Counted from the stretch's first letter, positions 8,804 through 17,680 are shown. The stretch is DNA of 50,118 nucleotides from Clostridia bacterium (GCA_017646745.1 JAGCLY010000029.1:1-50118); one strand, 5' to 3'. Notes: a model not told the origin generated them from the sequence alone. Made by a program: numbers and translations.

Positions 8804-9682
8804 TTATCCCTTAACTGCTCCGCCGGTTACACCCTCAACGTAGTACTTCTGCAATGCAAGGAATACCGCGGTAACAGGAACTGCAACCATAACAGCTGCG
8901 GCACAGAACATAGTATAGTTATCGTTAAGAAGGCCCTTAGAAAGCCATGTTTGCATCATAACAGCAACGTTCATACCATCGGGGTTAGCGTTAATAAGAT
9001 ATTTTGCCATCATAAAGTCACCCCAGGGTGCCATGAAGCCCATAAGTATAGAATAAATAATAATGGGCTTGGATAGAGGCATAATAACCTTGTAGAAGAC
9101 CTGCCAACGGGTTGCACCGTCAACTCTGGCCGCCTCATCAAGACTCTTGGAGATAGTATCAAAGAAGCCCTTGGAAACATAGTAGCCCATACCGCTGGAT
9201 GCACAGTAAACTATGATAAGTCCCACAGGAGCCATAGCTTCAGTAAGTCCAAGGTCGTGGAATACCTTTTTGATAAGTATCAAGGTAAGGAAGCCGGGGA
9301 ACATGCCAAGAATAAGCATCATATTCATCAGTCCCTTTCTGCCTTTAAATCTAAGTCTGGACAGAGTATAGGACATAGAAAGAATGAAGAAGGTCTGAAG
9401 CAAAGCAGTACAAACACCCATAAATGCGGTGTTTCCAAACCACTTCAAAAACTTAGTCTCGGTAAAGAGTCTTATGTAGTTATCGAAACCAAACTTGATG
9501 GGCCAAAGATTAGAGTCCATGGCCTTTGTACCAACCTCAAATGACTCGAGGACAATACCAAGGAAGGGGAAGAGCCATAATATTGTGATGGCAACAAGCA
9601 CTATGTAAATAATGGTATTGCTGATATTTCTGCTCGCCCTTGCGCCGAGTAAGGATTGTTTGTTTGTCTTATTATTTCTCAT
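8804..9682 (-). CDS. malG: MalG-like ABC sugar permease
   Basis: A 292-residue inner-membrane subunit of a CUT1 importer with about six membrane helices. The EAA loop that docks the ATPase is seen as EAARVDGATRWQVFYKVIMP. The C-terminus (KYYVEGVTGGAVKG) is typical for MalG homologues. Its ATG overlaps the stop of malF by one base (TAATG), and GGAGGATTTT lies inside the end of malF, so the two permeases are translationally coupled. It forms the pore with the MalF-like subunit. Confidence 0.92.
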   Translation of the reverse strand: MRNNKTNKQSLLGARASRNISNTIIYIVLVAITILWLFPFLGIVLESFEVGTKAMDSNLWPIKFGFDNYIRLFTETKFLKWFGNTAFMGVCTALLQTFFILSMSYTLSRLRFKGRKGLMNMMLILGMFPGFLTLILIKKVFHDLGLTEAMAPVGLIIVYCASSGMGYYVSKGFFDTISKSLDEAARVDGATRWQVFYKVIMPLSKPIIIYSILMGFMAPWGDFMMAKYLINANPDGMNVAVMMQTWLSKGLLNDNYTMFCAAAVMVAVPVTAVFLALQKYYVEGVTGGAVKG

Positions 9683-11259
9683 TATCCAAAATCCTCCTCA
9701 TTCTTGGTAGACGGAATGATGTTATACACAATAAGCGAAAGAACAGATACAACAAGGAACATCAGAATACCGATAACCGATGCCATATAATACTGACTTG
9801 TCGCACTGTCGGCTGTCATCTTATACATTAATGTGATAAGCAAATCGGTGTGTCCAACCTCAACGCCTCCAACCATTCCAATGCTGGAGTTAGGAGGACC
9901 ACCGCCGGAGAGAAGATAAATAACATTAAAGTTATTGAGGTTGCCAATAAAGCTGGTAAGAAGATATGGTCCGGTTACAAAAAGCATATAAGGCAGAGTA
10001 ATCTTAGTGAACTGCTGAACACTGCTTGCTCCGTCGATACGGGCAGACTCATAAAGATCAGCAGGAATATTCATAAGAATACCGGTTGCCATAAGCATAA
10101 CGTAGGGGATACCTATCCAAATGTTAATAACGATAAGAAGTATTTTTGCTGTAACGGGATTATCCCAAAGACCCCACTGACGGGCATCCAGCATAGACTG
10201 AGGAATAAAGTTCCAATCAAGCAGCAGTCTGCCAACGATACCGTCAGATGCAAACATCTTTGATACATAAAGAAGGGATACGAACTGAGGAATAGCGATA
10301 GTCATAACAAGAACTGTACGCCAGAATTTCTTAAGCTTAATCCCCTTCTTATTAATCATAATAGCAACCATCATACCAAGGAAATAGTTAGAGAAGGTTG
10401 CAAAAAATGCCCAGATTAAGTTCCAACTAAGAACCTTACCGAACGCAGCACCAAGGCCGCCTTGACCAACATCACCAAGATTGCTAAAATTCTCAAAGCC
10501 TACCCAGCTGTAAAGATTTTTAAATCCGTCATGATTAGCATCAAAGTTAGTAAAGGCAATGAGCATCATGAAAATAGTGGGTAATACGGTAAACGCAAGA
10601 ATACCTATAAGAGATGGAGCAAGAAGCATTTTGTGGAACTGATCGTCAAGAAGAGACTTAAGGTCATCCTTACCACTCTTAATCTTCTTACCCTGTGCAG
10701 TAATATCCATACAAATGCGACACTGCTTAACCTGCATTCTCCACGTATAGATAAAGGCAACGATAAAGATTAATGCAAGTAGTGCCCAAAGAAGAACTCT
10801 CGTAGACTCATCTCCATCCTGCCAGATTTCAGCTCCATACTTAGAGTTAGGATCAGGAACCATCATACCGCTGTTCTCACCGACATTCTTACCGGTCTGG
10901 AGTATATGAGCAATTTTTAAATCATGCCAACCACCCTCGGGAATAACGAACATATAAACAATGAAGGTTATCTCAAATAACAGAAACAGTACTCCACGCA
11001 TTATCTGACCGTAGTACAGGTTTCCAAAGCCAAAGATGAGGAAGGAAAGCTTTACAGCCCAGTTTCCTTTTACAAAGGTTTTTCCAATATCTGTAAGCTC
11101 GTCTCTTATAGCGAAAACACAAATCTTAATTAAAGCCCATATGCGAAGTCCCAGCTTTCCAAACCAATCAGGAATTGAACTAAAGAACAATCGAAGATTG
11201 TAAAGAAAGGCCTTAAACTTACTTAGCTTTAAATATTCCAAGTCGTTTAATTTTTTCAT
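9682..11259 (-). CDS. malF: MalF-like ABC sugar permease with extended N-terminus
   Basis: A 525-residue permease, much longer than the ~290 residues of UgpA-type proteins and closer to MalF. The N-terminal ~210 residues carry three extra hydrophobic segments and a soluble loop; the conserved permease core follows, with the EAA-loop motif ESARIDGASSVQQFTKITLP. With MalG it should form the channel for oligosaccharides delivered by the MalE-like lipoprotein. An in-frame stop sits two codons upstream of the ATG, so the start is fixed, yet no Shine-Dalgarno is seen within 15 bases; an AAGGAG lies about 26 bases upstream. This, together with the hairpins in the malE-malF gap, suggests permease output is kept below that of the binding protein. 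Confidence 0.9.
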   Translation of the reverse strand: MKKLNDLEYLKLSKFKAFLYNLRLFFSSIPDWFGKLGLRIWALIKICVFAIRDELTDIGKTFVKGNWAVKLSFLIFGFGNLYYGQIMRGVLFLLFEITFIVYMFVIPEGGWHDLKIAHILQTGKNVGENSGMMVPDPNSKYGAEIWQDGDESTRVLLWALLALIFIVAFIYTWRMQVKQCRICMDITAQGKKIKSGKDDLKSLLDDQFHKMLLAPSLIGILAFTVLPTIFMMLIAFTNFDANHDGFKNLYSWVGFENFSNLGDVGQGGLGAAFGKVLSWNLIWAFFATFSNYFLGMMVAIMINKKGIKLKKFWRTVLVMTIAIPQFVSLLYVSKMFASDGIVGRLLLDWNFIPQSMLDARQWGLWDNPVTAKILLIVINIWIGIPYVMLMATGILMNIPADLYESARIDGASSVQQFTKITLPYMLFVTGPYLLTSFIGNLNNFNVIYLLSGGGPPNSSIGMVGGVEVGHTDLLITLMYKMTADSATSQYYMASVIGILMFLVVSVLSLIVYNIIPSTKNEEDFG

Positions 11260-11299
11260 AAATTAAAATATAAACCGAGTTTAACTCCTTTTATTTATG

Positions 11300-11363
11300 A
11301 AAGGCATTGTTAGTCGATGCACAAGACATATATCCCCCTTGTATGTCGGCTAACAATGCCTTT
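11300..11363 (-). promoter_or_regulatory. Long intercistronic hairpin between malE and malF
   Basis: A 14-bp perfect stem (11300-11313 with 11350-11363) continues inward as CGATGCACAAG pairing with CTTGTATGTCG through two wobble pairs and one mismatch, leaving a ~13-base loop. There is no T-tract on the minus strand after it. Such structures between a binding-protein gene and its permeases commonly stabilise the upstream message or cause partial termination; that role is inferred here. Confidence 0.7.
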
Positions 11364-11367
11364 ATAG

Positions 11368-11395
11368 ATTGGGTGAGCCGATTGGCTCACCCAAT
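11368..11395 (-). terminator. Hairpin directly after malE (attenuator-like)
   Basis: A 12-bp perfect GC-rich stem (11368-11379 with 11384-11395) and a 4-base loop lie 14 bases after the malE stop. The minus-strand sequence after it (CTATAAAG) lacks a T-tract, so it is probably a partial terminator or 3'-end stabiliser for malE. Confidence 0.65.
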
Positions 11396-11409
11396 TTTAT
11401 TATTTTTAA

Positions 11410-12681
11410 TTACTTAGAGAGAAGGCCCGCAAGTGCGTCACTATAAGCCTTAAGGCAATCTCTGTACTCACTGTCAGTGCTGTAATCCTTTGCGTTGGAT
11501 CCAAGAACCTTTGCAGTATTCCACCAATCACCGGGAATCTGAGCCTGAGGAATACCATACTCACCCTGAAGTGCAAGAGCTACAAGAGAGGGAGCATTCT
11601 TAACACCCTCATCCTTCTGAGCCTCGATGTGAGAGGGACCCCAACCAAACTTTTCAAATCTCTGCATCTGGCATTCCTCGCTTGTAAGGTATGCTGCAAG
11701 AAGAGAAAGAACAGCTGCTCTGTTACCGTCGGTCTGAGGCTTAACACCCATGAACTTGTAACCGGTGTAAGAGCCAAGGTGATAGGACTTGCCGTCTACT
11801 TCGAAGGAAGGAAGATCGGTAGCACCAAGATTGTCACCGAAATACTCCTCCGCAGCGGTAGTTGCCCAAGTACCGGTGATTACAACAGCTGCATCAGAGA
11901 AAATGTTATTATCAGGGTTGTAGCAGCTAGACTGAGCAAGCTTCTTCATACCCTTCATAGCGATAAGACCTGCATCGGAGTTCCATGTATCATTGTAAGA
12001 TACGAACTGACCATTACCATCAACAACCCACTCGGAGGTACATCCGGTAGCGAAGAAGAAGGAAGCGGTATACCAAGCGTTGTTAAGAGCAAATCTGAAG
12101 AGCTTATTGTTCTCTTCACAGATCTCAATAAGTCTCTCAAGGCTCTGTGCGTCCTCTTCGGTGATAAGGCTAGTATCATAATACATGTAGTAGCCGTTAT
12201 CTGCTGTAAGGGGATAAGCATACATAGTGCCATCTACGGAAGCCGCAGATACAGAACCGGAGTCGTGAGACTTTTCAACCTCTTCCTTAACCTGAGGAAT
12301 AGGCTTAGCAAGAGCGCCCGCCTGAACAAGACGTGCAAGCTGGTCCTGTGCGAAGCAATAGATATCAGGAGCGGAAACTACGTCAGCAACTACAGAAGAA
12401 CCTGAGTCAGCCTCGGTAACGCCAGATATCTCAGCGTTTATAACGATACCAGGGTACTTTGCCATGAAAGCATTGATCTGTTCCTGGAACTGTTCATCAA
12501 CGCCGGTCAGCTCGGAAACCCACATTTTAATATCGTAGGTACCGTTAAGGTCAGCGTAGGGGTGGTCGCCGGTGTTTCCACCGTTGCCGCCGTTATTGTT
12601 GCCTCCAATGTTACAAGAAACAAGAAGAGAAACAACCATAACAACAACGAGAATGAGAGATACGATTCTACTCATTTTCAT
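11410..12681 (-). CDS. MalE-like sugar-binding lipoprotein
   Basis: A 423-residue CUT1 solute-binding protein. A lipoprotein signal peptide ends in LLVSC with lipidated Cys23, followed by a glycine/asparagine-rich linker. The mature part has family features: TYDIKMWVSELTG at the start, an INAFMAKYPGIVI strand, and VSAPDIYCFAQDQLARLVQAGALAKP, as in maltose/oligosaccharide-binding proteins. It should capture oligosaccharides at the membrane face and hand them to the MalF/MalG-like pore. It has its own perfect promoter and AAGGAGG about ten bases before the ATG, so expression is probably strong. Its place beside two GH53 galactanases suggests beta-1,4-galacto-oligosaccharides; malto-oligosaccharides are an alternative because a GH13 enzyme is also encoded upstream. 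Confidence 0.9.
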   Translation of the reverse strand: MKMSRIVSLILVVVMVVSLLVSCNIGGNNNGGNGGNTGDHPYADLNGTYDIKMWVSELTGVDEQFQEQINAFMAKYPGIVINAEISGVTEADSGSSVVADVVSAPDIYCFAQDQLARLVQAGALAKPIPQVKEEVEKSHDSGSVSAASVDGTMYAYPLTADNGYYMYYDTSLITEEDAQSLERLIEICEENNKLFRFALNNAWYTASFFFATGCTSEWVVDGNGQFVSYNDTWNSDAGLIAMKGMKKLAQSSCYNPDNNIFSDAAVVITGTWATTAAEEYFGDNLGATDLPSFEVDGKSYHLGSYTGYKFMGVKPQTDGNRAAVLSLLAAYLTSEECQMQRFEKFGWGPSHIEAQKDEGVKNAPSLVALALQGEYGIPQAQIPGDWWNTAKVLGSNAKDYSTDSEYRDCLKAYSDALAGLLSK

Positions 12682-12733
12682 AAGAGTAAATCCTCCTTAA
12701 AATAAATATTTTTTGATTTATTGCGCATTAAAA

Positions 12734-12762
12734 ATTATAACACTAAAAAGCACCCATGTCAA
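12734..12762 (-). promoter_or_regulatory. Perfect consensus promoter of malE unit
   Basis: On the minus strand TTGACA (12762-12757), a 17-base spacer and TATAAT (12739-12734). The -10 is preceded by TGT, which also makes it an extended -10. It lies 53 bases upstream of the malE start. Confidence 0.9.
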
Positions 12763-12803
12763 CAAGGTTTATTCACTTCATTTGAAAATTCGGCACAATG
12801 CAC

Positions 12804-12845
12804 AAATCGCCTCGTCACTTTTTTATCATAATGACAAGGCGATTT
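12804..12845 (-). terminator. Hairpin terminator after cytoplasmic GH53 gene
   Basis: A 14-bp stem with one mismatch (12804-12817 with 12832-12845) and a T-rich 14-base loop, 11 bases after the GH53 stop on the minus strand. It separates the glycosidase operon from the malE unit. The downstream T-tract is short, so read-through is possible. Confidence 0.7.
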
Positions 12846-12856
12846 ATTAATTTACA

Positions 12857-13960
12857 TTAGTCTATTAATCTAAATTCATCGAATGCAGGTAAAAGCCTGC
12901 CCTCATAATCGAACAGGCACTGATTTGCCCACTCATTAGATGTGGATTTTCCCTCCTCGTGAATATAAGCCTGTCCGGCCTCGCTTGCCCAGCAGATTCC
13001 CTCGCCGGGAAGCCAAAGGGGTTCCCAATAAAACACACCGTCTATATCGTTATCACGAACGACAGACATAAAGTGCTTGATATACTCCGCCTGTCCATCG
13101 GGGGTAAGAGGATATTTATCGGTAACACCGGGAACGACAGCACGCTCGGCATCAATAACCAACCTGCGCTCCTCACCGCCTATAACGTAGCCCTTATCGG
13201 TAAATCCGTAACCGAGCTCGGCCACTACGATCTTCTTACCGAATCTCTTACATGCGTTAAGATTCTCCATAAGCTGATCGGGAGTGCCGTGCCAATAGGG
13301 ATAATAGGATGCGCCGATAATATCATAATCTATACCGTGGGAGTCCATTTCGGTATAGAATTCCTGATACACAGCCTTATCGTTACTGCGTTCAAGGTGA
13401 AGCATGATCTCAGCCTCGGGAAGAATCTCACGGCAGGCGCGGCAGCCTGCGCCGATAAGTCGGCAGAAGTTGTCATAATTCCCCCTCTTGCCGTCGATCT
13501 CAAGCTTGCCGATCGGCCAGAGGATACCGTTGGTTATCTCATTGCCGACCTGTATCATATCGGGTGCTACGCCCTCCTTTACCGCCGTTTCAAGACACTC
13601 CTTGGTAAAGGAATAGACCGCATCTGTCATCTCGTCAATGCCGTAATTCACCCATGCCTTGGGAATCATCTGCTTGCCGGGATCTGCCCAGAAATCACTG
13701 TAATGAAGATCCATCAGAAGCTTATACCCCTTGCTTTTAGCAAGATTTCCGAGCTTAACGTAGTTGTCAATATCACAGTTTCCTGCAAGATATGGCTCAC
13801 CGCTCTCGCTCTTCGGATCGTTCCAAATACGGATACGCATATATTCCACACCGTTTGCTCGGAAGGCGTCAAGAGGATCTATCTCCGCCTCGCCGCGGTA
13901 ATATTTTGCGCCGTGCTGAAGCTCCTCAAGGTGGGTTGAAACATCAATACCTAAAATCAT
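12857..13960 (-). CDS. ganB-like: GH53 endo-beta-1,4-galactanase, cytoplasmic
   Basis: A 367-residue glycoside hydrolase family 53 enzyme, which cuts beta-1,4-galactan (type I arabinogalactan side chains of pectin). Recognisable motifs are MRIRIWNDP at 41-49, DLHYSDFWADPGKQ at 84-97, the acid/base IQVGNE with Glu141 and the nucleophile VVAELG with Glu248. It starts directly with ILGIDVSTHLEEL and has no signal peptide, so it should act on imported oligomers, unlike the secreted GH53 upstream in the same operon. Its start overlaps the zinc-ribbon gene stop by 4 bases (ATGA). An insertion with VIGGEERRLVIDAERAVVPG at 259-278 may shape the site for short substrates. Confidence 0.92.
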   Translation of the reverse strand: MILGIDVSTHLEELQHGAKYYRGEAEIDPLDAFRANGVEYMRIRIWNDPKSESGEPYLAGNCDIDNYVKLGNLAKSKGYKLLMDLHYSDFWADPGKQMIPKAWVNYGIDEMTDAVYSFTKECLETAVKEGVAPDMIQVGNEITNGILWPIGKLEIDGKRGNYDNFCRLIGAGCRACREILPEAEIMLHLERSNDKAVYQEFYTEMDSHGIDYDIIGASYYPYWHGTPDQLMENLNACKRFGKKIVVAELGYGFTDKGYVIGGEERRLVIDAERAVVPGVTDKYPLTPDGQAEYIKHFMSVVRDNDIDGVFYWEPLWLPGEGICWASEAGQAYIHEEGKSTSNEWANQCLFDYEGRLLPAFDEFRLID

Positions 13961-14217
13961 TGCTCGCCACCTCTGTGGTCCTTGAATATCGGGGGCTCGT
14001 TGTCCTCACCGAAGTCAACAACCCTCTTTTTCATTGCACGGTAACGGTATCTCGCCATTTCATTAAGGCGAAGCACGTCCTCCTCGCAGCCGGTAAAGCC
14101 GCAGCGAAGGCAGTAATATTCCTTTGCCTCGCCGTCGAAGAACATATCAATATCAATATCCCTCATAAAGCAGGAGGGACAACGGAAATTCAGTTTGCCT
14201 TTTGTAGACTGAGCCAT
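13957..14217 (-). CDS. Small zinc-ribbon protein of unknown function
   Basis: An 86-residue protein with two CxxC pairs, CPSC near residue 13 and CLRC near 36, separated by about 20 residues; this is a one-zinc ribbon. The C-terminal half is charged and helical (NEMARYRYRAMKKR). It is wedged between two enzymes with overlaps at both ends: 28 bases with the upstream gene and 4 bases with the downstream GH53 gene, so it is translated with them. The ribbon could bind DNA, RNA or protein; nothing shows which. It is the only candidate for a local regulator in the carbohydrate locus, but that is speculation. Confidence 0.7.
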   Translation of the reverse strand: MAQSTKGKLNFRCPSCFMRDIDIDMFFDGEAKEYYCLRCGFTGCEEDVLRLNEMARYRYRAMKKRVVDFGEDNEPPIFKDHRGGEQ

Positions 14218-15995
14218 GTTTTTATTCCTCCTTCACTTACTGTCTTGCTCACCTCGAGGTGATATACGGGAGAAAAGGCTATACCCTCCTCCACCAAAGC
14301 GCTGACACCCTCGCCACCCATAGAAACGAGGGTGGAAACCTCGGGAATTCTGACATGCGCTACCTCAGCACTATCCTTGGCAATCTTTCTGCCATGATAG
14401 GAGAAGCTCATCTCCTCACCGTCAACGCCAAGGGTAAGGTTAGACATATCGGCCTGATATTCGGTAGTACCGAACCCGCCGGTAAAGTATTCGGTAAAGG
14501 TTACGCTCTCGCCACCGAGATCGTTAAGAATATTACGCTCGGTAATCACCCTGCCCGAGCCCTCGGGAATAGTGAATGCAGACTGAACAACAACCTCAAG
14601 TCCGCCCAGATTCAGTGTAACGGGGTCTGTAATAAGTTTTACTCCGCCCTCGATTCGCTCGTATTTCGCCATAGTTCTGGTGAGGCAAAGATCAGCGGTC
14701 TGCCCCCTTGCGCTTACCTTACAGGATTTGATAGTTCCTGCACCGGCATAGTGGGTAAAGTAGCCTGCACGGTAATTAATCTGTATAAGGTAAGGGTGAG
14801 ATGCATCATAAACATTCTCGGTCCCGATACCGGTCTGCTGAGGTATTCTTGCAATATAAGGACGCAGGTCGATCATTGCACCGCCCTGATTGAAGTCAAG
14901 ACAGGTTCTCATAGCAGGGTCTGCGTACCAGAAATATTCCTTACGGCTGCCGTAAAGTATATCCTTCCAGAGAGCGCATTCACCTCTGTTATAATCCTTG
15001 TGGCAGGAGCGATAATAGTCGGCAAATTCGCTCATAGTCATATCTATAAGCTTACCCTCAGCCTTAAGCTTTCCATAGTACTTCATGCCGTCATCATAGG
15101 ACTTTGCAAGAAGCTCGTAGGGGGCTTCCCAGCGTCCCATTTTATTAAGCCAGCCGGGACCGACGAACATCATATTATAGCTGTATCCGTCATTGTATTT
15201 TGCCAGATGACGGTACTGATCGATCAAATTATAAAGGTAGGGATACTCATATTCGCCCTCATCGGTATAGTAGATCATTCCTCTAAGCACGTTCTGAGGG
15301 TGAGTGCCAAAATTAGAGCCGTTGCCGTCAAAGCAGGCCATCAGGTCACGGGAAAGATGAGGAATGGCAACGATTCCGCAGTCGTCATCGGCATCGGAGG
15401 CAGGACAGTGAGAGTTCACCTTCGAGGGAATCCAGGGATTCCAGGGGCCGCCATCCATAAAGGTATACCAGGAGTTGTTGCAGGTATGGAAGGCCTTGGG
15501 ACCCTCCTCCCAGCAGGTGGCAACAGCGCACTTTACACTGGGATATTTTTCCTTAATATAGTTAATAGTAAAGGCATCAAGGAAATAGCTACTCGTTGAC
15601 TCGGGATAGAATCCGAATTTCTCATAAAATTTGCCGAAAACATCGTCAATTATCTCTTTTTTGGTCTCCTCATCAAACATCCAGATGCAGAAGTCCTCAG
15701 TCTTATACTTAGCCTTGAATTCGGGACAAGGAAGGCCGAGCAGGGACAGTCCTATCTCGTCGCCGTACTTCTCATGCTCCTCCTTTGCGAGCTCGATAAT
15801 CACGTCGGAGAAGAGTGAGGCATAGGTGATCTGAATAGTAGTTTTAAGACCGTATTTATGAGCCGCATCCTGCTGGAATCTGAAAATATCCAGCGACTCA
15901 TCACGCACTCCCTTTGCGCCTCCGAGTGCCTTTTCGGCATACTCAGGCGACAGCTCGGGACGGTGAATAATATTAACAACAAATTTGTTTTCCAT
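14190..15995 (-). CDS. Unassigned ~601-residue protein, possible carbohydrate-active enzyme
   Basis: I do not recognise the family. The N-terminal half (about 1-370) reads like a divergent beta/alpha barrel of the polysaccharide deacetylase/GH38-57 kind: alternating strands and helices with FQQDAAHKYGLKTTIQITYA, EKYGDEIGLSLL and KYPSVKCAVATCWEEG, and many Trp, His and Asp residues (DGGPWNPWIPS, AIPHLSRDLM). The C-terminal ~200 residues look all-beta (ARGQTADLCLTRTM; ITERNILNDLGGESVTF), like an accessory sandwich domain. There is no signal peptide, so it is cytoplasmic. A TTG start at 16010 is possible, but the ATG at 15995 with TGGCGG upstream is preferred. It lies between a secreted amylase and a zinc-ribbon/GH53 pair in one operon, which suggests action on imported oligosaccharides. 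Confidence 0.6.
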   Translation of the reverse strand: MENKFVVNIIHRPELSPEYAEKALGGAKGVRDESLDIFRFQQDAAHKYGLKTTIQITYASLFSDVIIELAKEEHEKYGDEIGLSLLGLPCPEFKAKYKTEDFCIWMFDEETKKEIIDDVFGKFYEKFGFYPESTSSYFLDAFTINYIKEKYPSVKCAVATCWEEGPKAFHTCNNSWYTFMDGGPWNPWIPSKVNSHCPASDADDDCGIVAIPHLSRDLMACFDGNGSNFGTHPQNVLRGMIYYTDEGEYEYPYLYNLIDQYRHLAKYNDGYSYNMMFVGPGWLNKMGRWEAPYELLAKSYDDGMKYYGKLKAEGKLIDMTMSEFADYYRSCHKDYNRGECALWKDILYGSRKEYFWYADPAMRTCLDFNQGGAMIDLRPYIARIPQQTGIGTENVYDASHPYLIQINYRAGYFTHYAGAGTIKSCKVSARGQTADLCLTRTMAKYERIEGGVKLITDPVTLNLGGLEVVVQSAFTIPEGSGRVITERNILNDLGGESVTFTEYFTGGFGTTEYQADMSNLTLGVDGEEMSFSYHGRKIAKDSAEVAHVRIPEVSTLVSMGGEGVSALVEEGIAFSPVYHLEVSKTVSEGGIKTWLSLQKAN

Positions 15996-16031
15996 GTAAT
16001 TTACCGCCAAAATGTTAGGTTTAGTTTACTT

Positions 16032-17669
16032 TTACTTGAGAATTACGCTAGTATAAGCCGCAATAGTAAGGGTGTCACCCTTAAGCTTTGCTTCACCTCC
16101 GAGGGCCTCGCAAATCTCTGTGAAGCTATGTCCGTCAAGTCCGCTGCACTCCGAAATGTTGATAGTGATCTCGCTATCTGAGGTGTTGTGGAACAGGCCG
16201 AGAATATCACTCTGATATTCGATGTAAAATCCGCCGAACTTATTATTATCGCTGGTTACGGCATTATAGTCTCCACGTGCAATAGCTGCGTATTTATTTC
16301 GAATGTTGATAAGCTTGCCGTAGTGAATAAGAAGGCTGCTTTCATCCTCAAGTTGCGATTTAACGGTGGTCGTGATCTGATATTTTTCGTTATATGTCGA
16401 TCCCTCGGGATTTTTTACGGTATCCCCATCACCCCACAGCATAGCAAGTCTGCGGTTAGCATCGGTATGAGCGCTTCCTCTGGAACCCTTAATGCCAATC
16501 TCCTCACCGTAGTAAATAAAGGGCGAGCCGGGAGAAAGAAGATAAAGATTAGCGGCCATGCGCATATTATCAGGCAAAATAAATGCTCCACCTATTCTAT
16601 CCATATCGTGGTTGGATAAGAAAGGCATTGGTATTCCGTTTGGATTTGCCGCATGCACCTTGTCCTGGTACCGCTCTATGTAGTTCAGAAATGTGGATAT
16701 TTTTGCACCCTTTGCCGTGCTTGCCACTATACCCTCTGCACCGGAAATGCCAAAGTTGAAGCAGTTCATAGCATCGTAATATTGAAGTATCTCGGCTTCT
16801 CCCGACCAACACTCACCGACACAGTATATATCAGGCTTATATTCGATAAGCTCGCTCATATACCATTTCCAAAAATCAACATTTTTAGCGGTGTCGTTGA
16901 AATAAATATACTTTACCGCGTCAAATCTGAATCCGTCAATGCCGAGATCAAGATAATGTTTTGCCAGCGCCAGCATGTCCTCTCTCACCACAGAATTTTC
17001 GAAATTAAGCTCAGGCATCTCTGTGGAAAAGTTACACTCATACCAAAAATCCGTGGAGCTAACCTTGGAATAAGTTATGCCACCTACCTTCTCCGATGTA
17101 GTAACACAGGAGTAATAATCATAATATTTATTTTCGGTATCGCCGTTTTTACGCGCCTCTTTGAAATTTAAAAACCATTCATTGCGATTAGATGTGTGGT
17201 TAATAACCAAGTCGAGGATAAGTTTTACATTACGTTCGTCACAAATTTTGATGAGATCTTTCAGATCTTCATAAGTACCAAATCTTGCGTCTATCTCGTA
17301 ATAATCTGTTGCATCGTACTTATGATACGAGGGTGAAGAAAAAATTGGAGAAAGCCATATTCCCTGAATTCCCAGGTCATTACCTGACGAAACATCTCCG
17401 TCGTTAAGATAATCCATACGGTTTATTATTCCCCGTATATCACCGATTCCGTCACCGTTACTATCTGAAAAAGATCCTACAAAAATTTGATAAAATGTTC
17501 TGTAATTATCGTCTATCGAATCTGCAACGGGAAGGTGAGGAATATCATCCTCACCCTCCAAATCATTATTTTGATTATCGCCAAAAAACTGACAGGATGT
17601 CAAAAAAGTCGATAAAACGATTATAAACAACAGCAGCAAAGCTGTTAAGCTGTTTCTTTTGTTTATCAT
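16032..17669 (-). CDS. GH13 alpha-amylase family lipoprotein
   Basis: A 545-residue secreted lipoprotein (LTSC lipobox, Cys26) with a GH13 catalytic barrel. Conserved regions are in order: DLVINHTS near 153-160, GFRFDAVKY with nucleophile Asp250, VGECWSG with acid/base Glu286, and FLSNHDMDR with Asp355. A DSNGDGIGD calcium-loop motif is at 69-77. Family members hydrolyse alpha-1,4 bonds of starch, glycogen or malto-oligosaccharides. It sits second in an operon led by a galactanase, 11 bases after that gene, so the operon may serve a mixed plant-wall/starch diet, or this enzyme may have another alpha-glycoside substrate. The ribosome binding site is weak. Confidence 0.9.
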   Translation of the reverse strand: MINKRNSLTALLLLFIIVLSTFLTSCQFFGDNQNNDLEGEDDIPHLPVADSIDDNYRTFYQIFVGSFSDSNGDGIGDIRGIINRMDYLNDGDVSSGNDLGIQGIWLSPIFSSPSYHKYDATDYYEIDARFGTYEDLKDLIKICDERNVKLILDLVINHTSNRNEWFLNFKEARKNGDTENKYYDYYSCVTTSEKVGGITYSKVSSTDFWYECNFSTEMPELNFENSVVREDMLALAKHYLDLGIDGFRFDAVKYIYFNDTAKNVDFWKWYMSELIEYKPDIYCVGECWSGEAEILQYYDAMNCFNFGISGAEGIVASTAKGAKISTFLNYIERYQDKVHAANPNGIPMPFLSNHDMDRIGGAFILPDNMRMAANLYLLSPGSPFIYYGEEIGIKGSRGSAHTDANRRLAMLWGDGDTVKNPEGSTYNEKYQITTTVKSQLEDESSLLIHYGKLINIRNKYAAIARGDYNAVTSDNNKFGGFYIEYQSDILGLFHNTSDSEITINISECSGLDGHSFTEICEALGGEAKLKGDTLTIAAYTSVILK

Positions 17670-17680
17670 ATAAAATAGAC

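Noticed and set aside
15995..16010. TTG start for the unassigned ~600-residue protein
   Set aside because: No ribosome site precedes it, while the ATG five codons later has TGGCGG at a usable distance.
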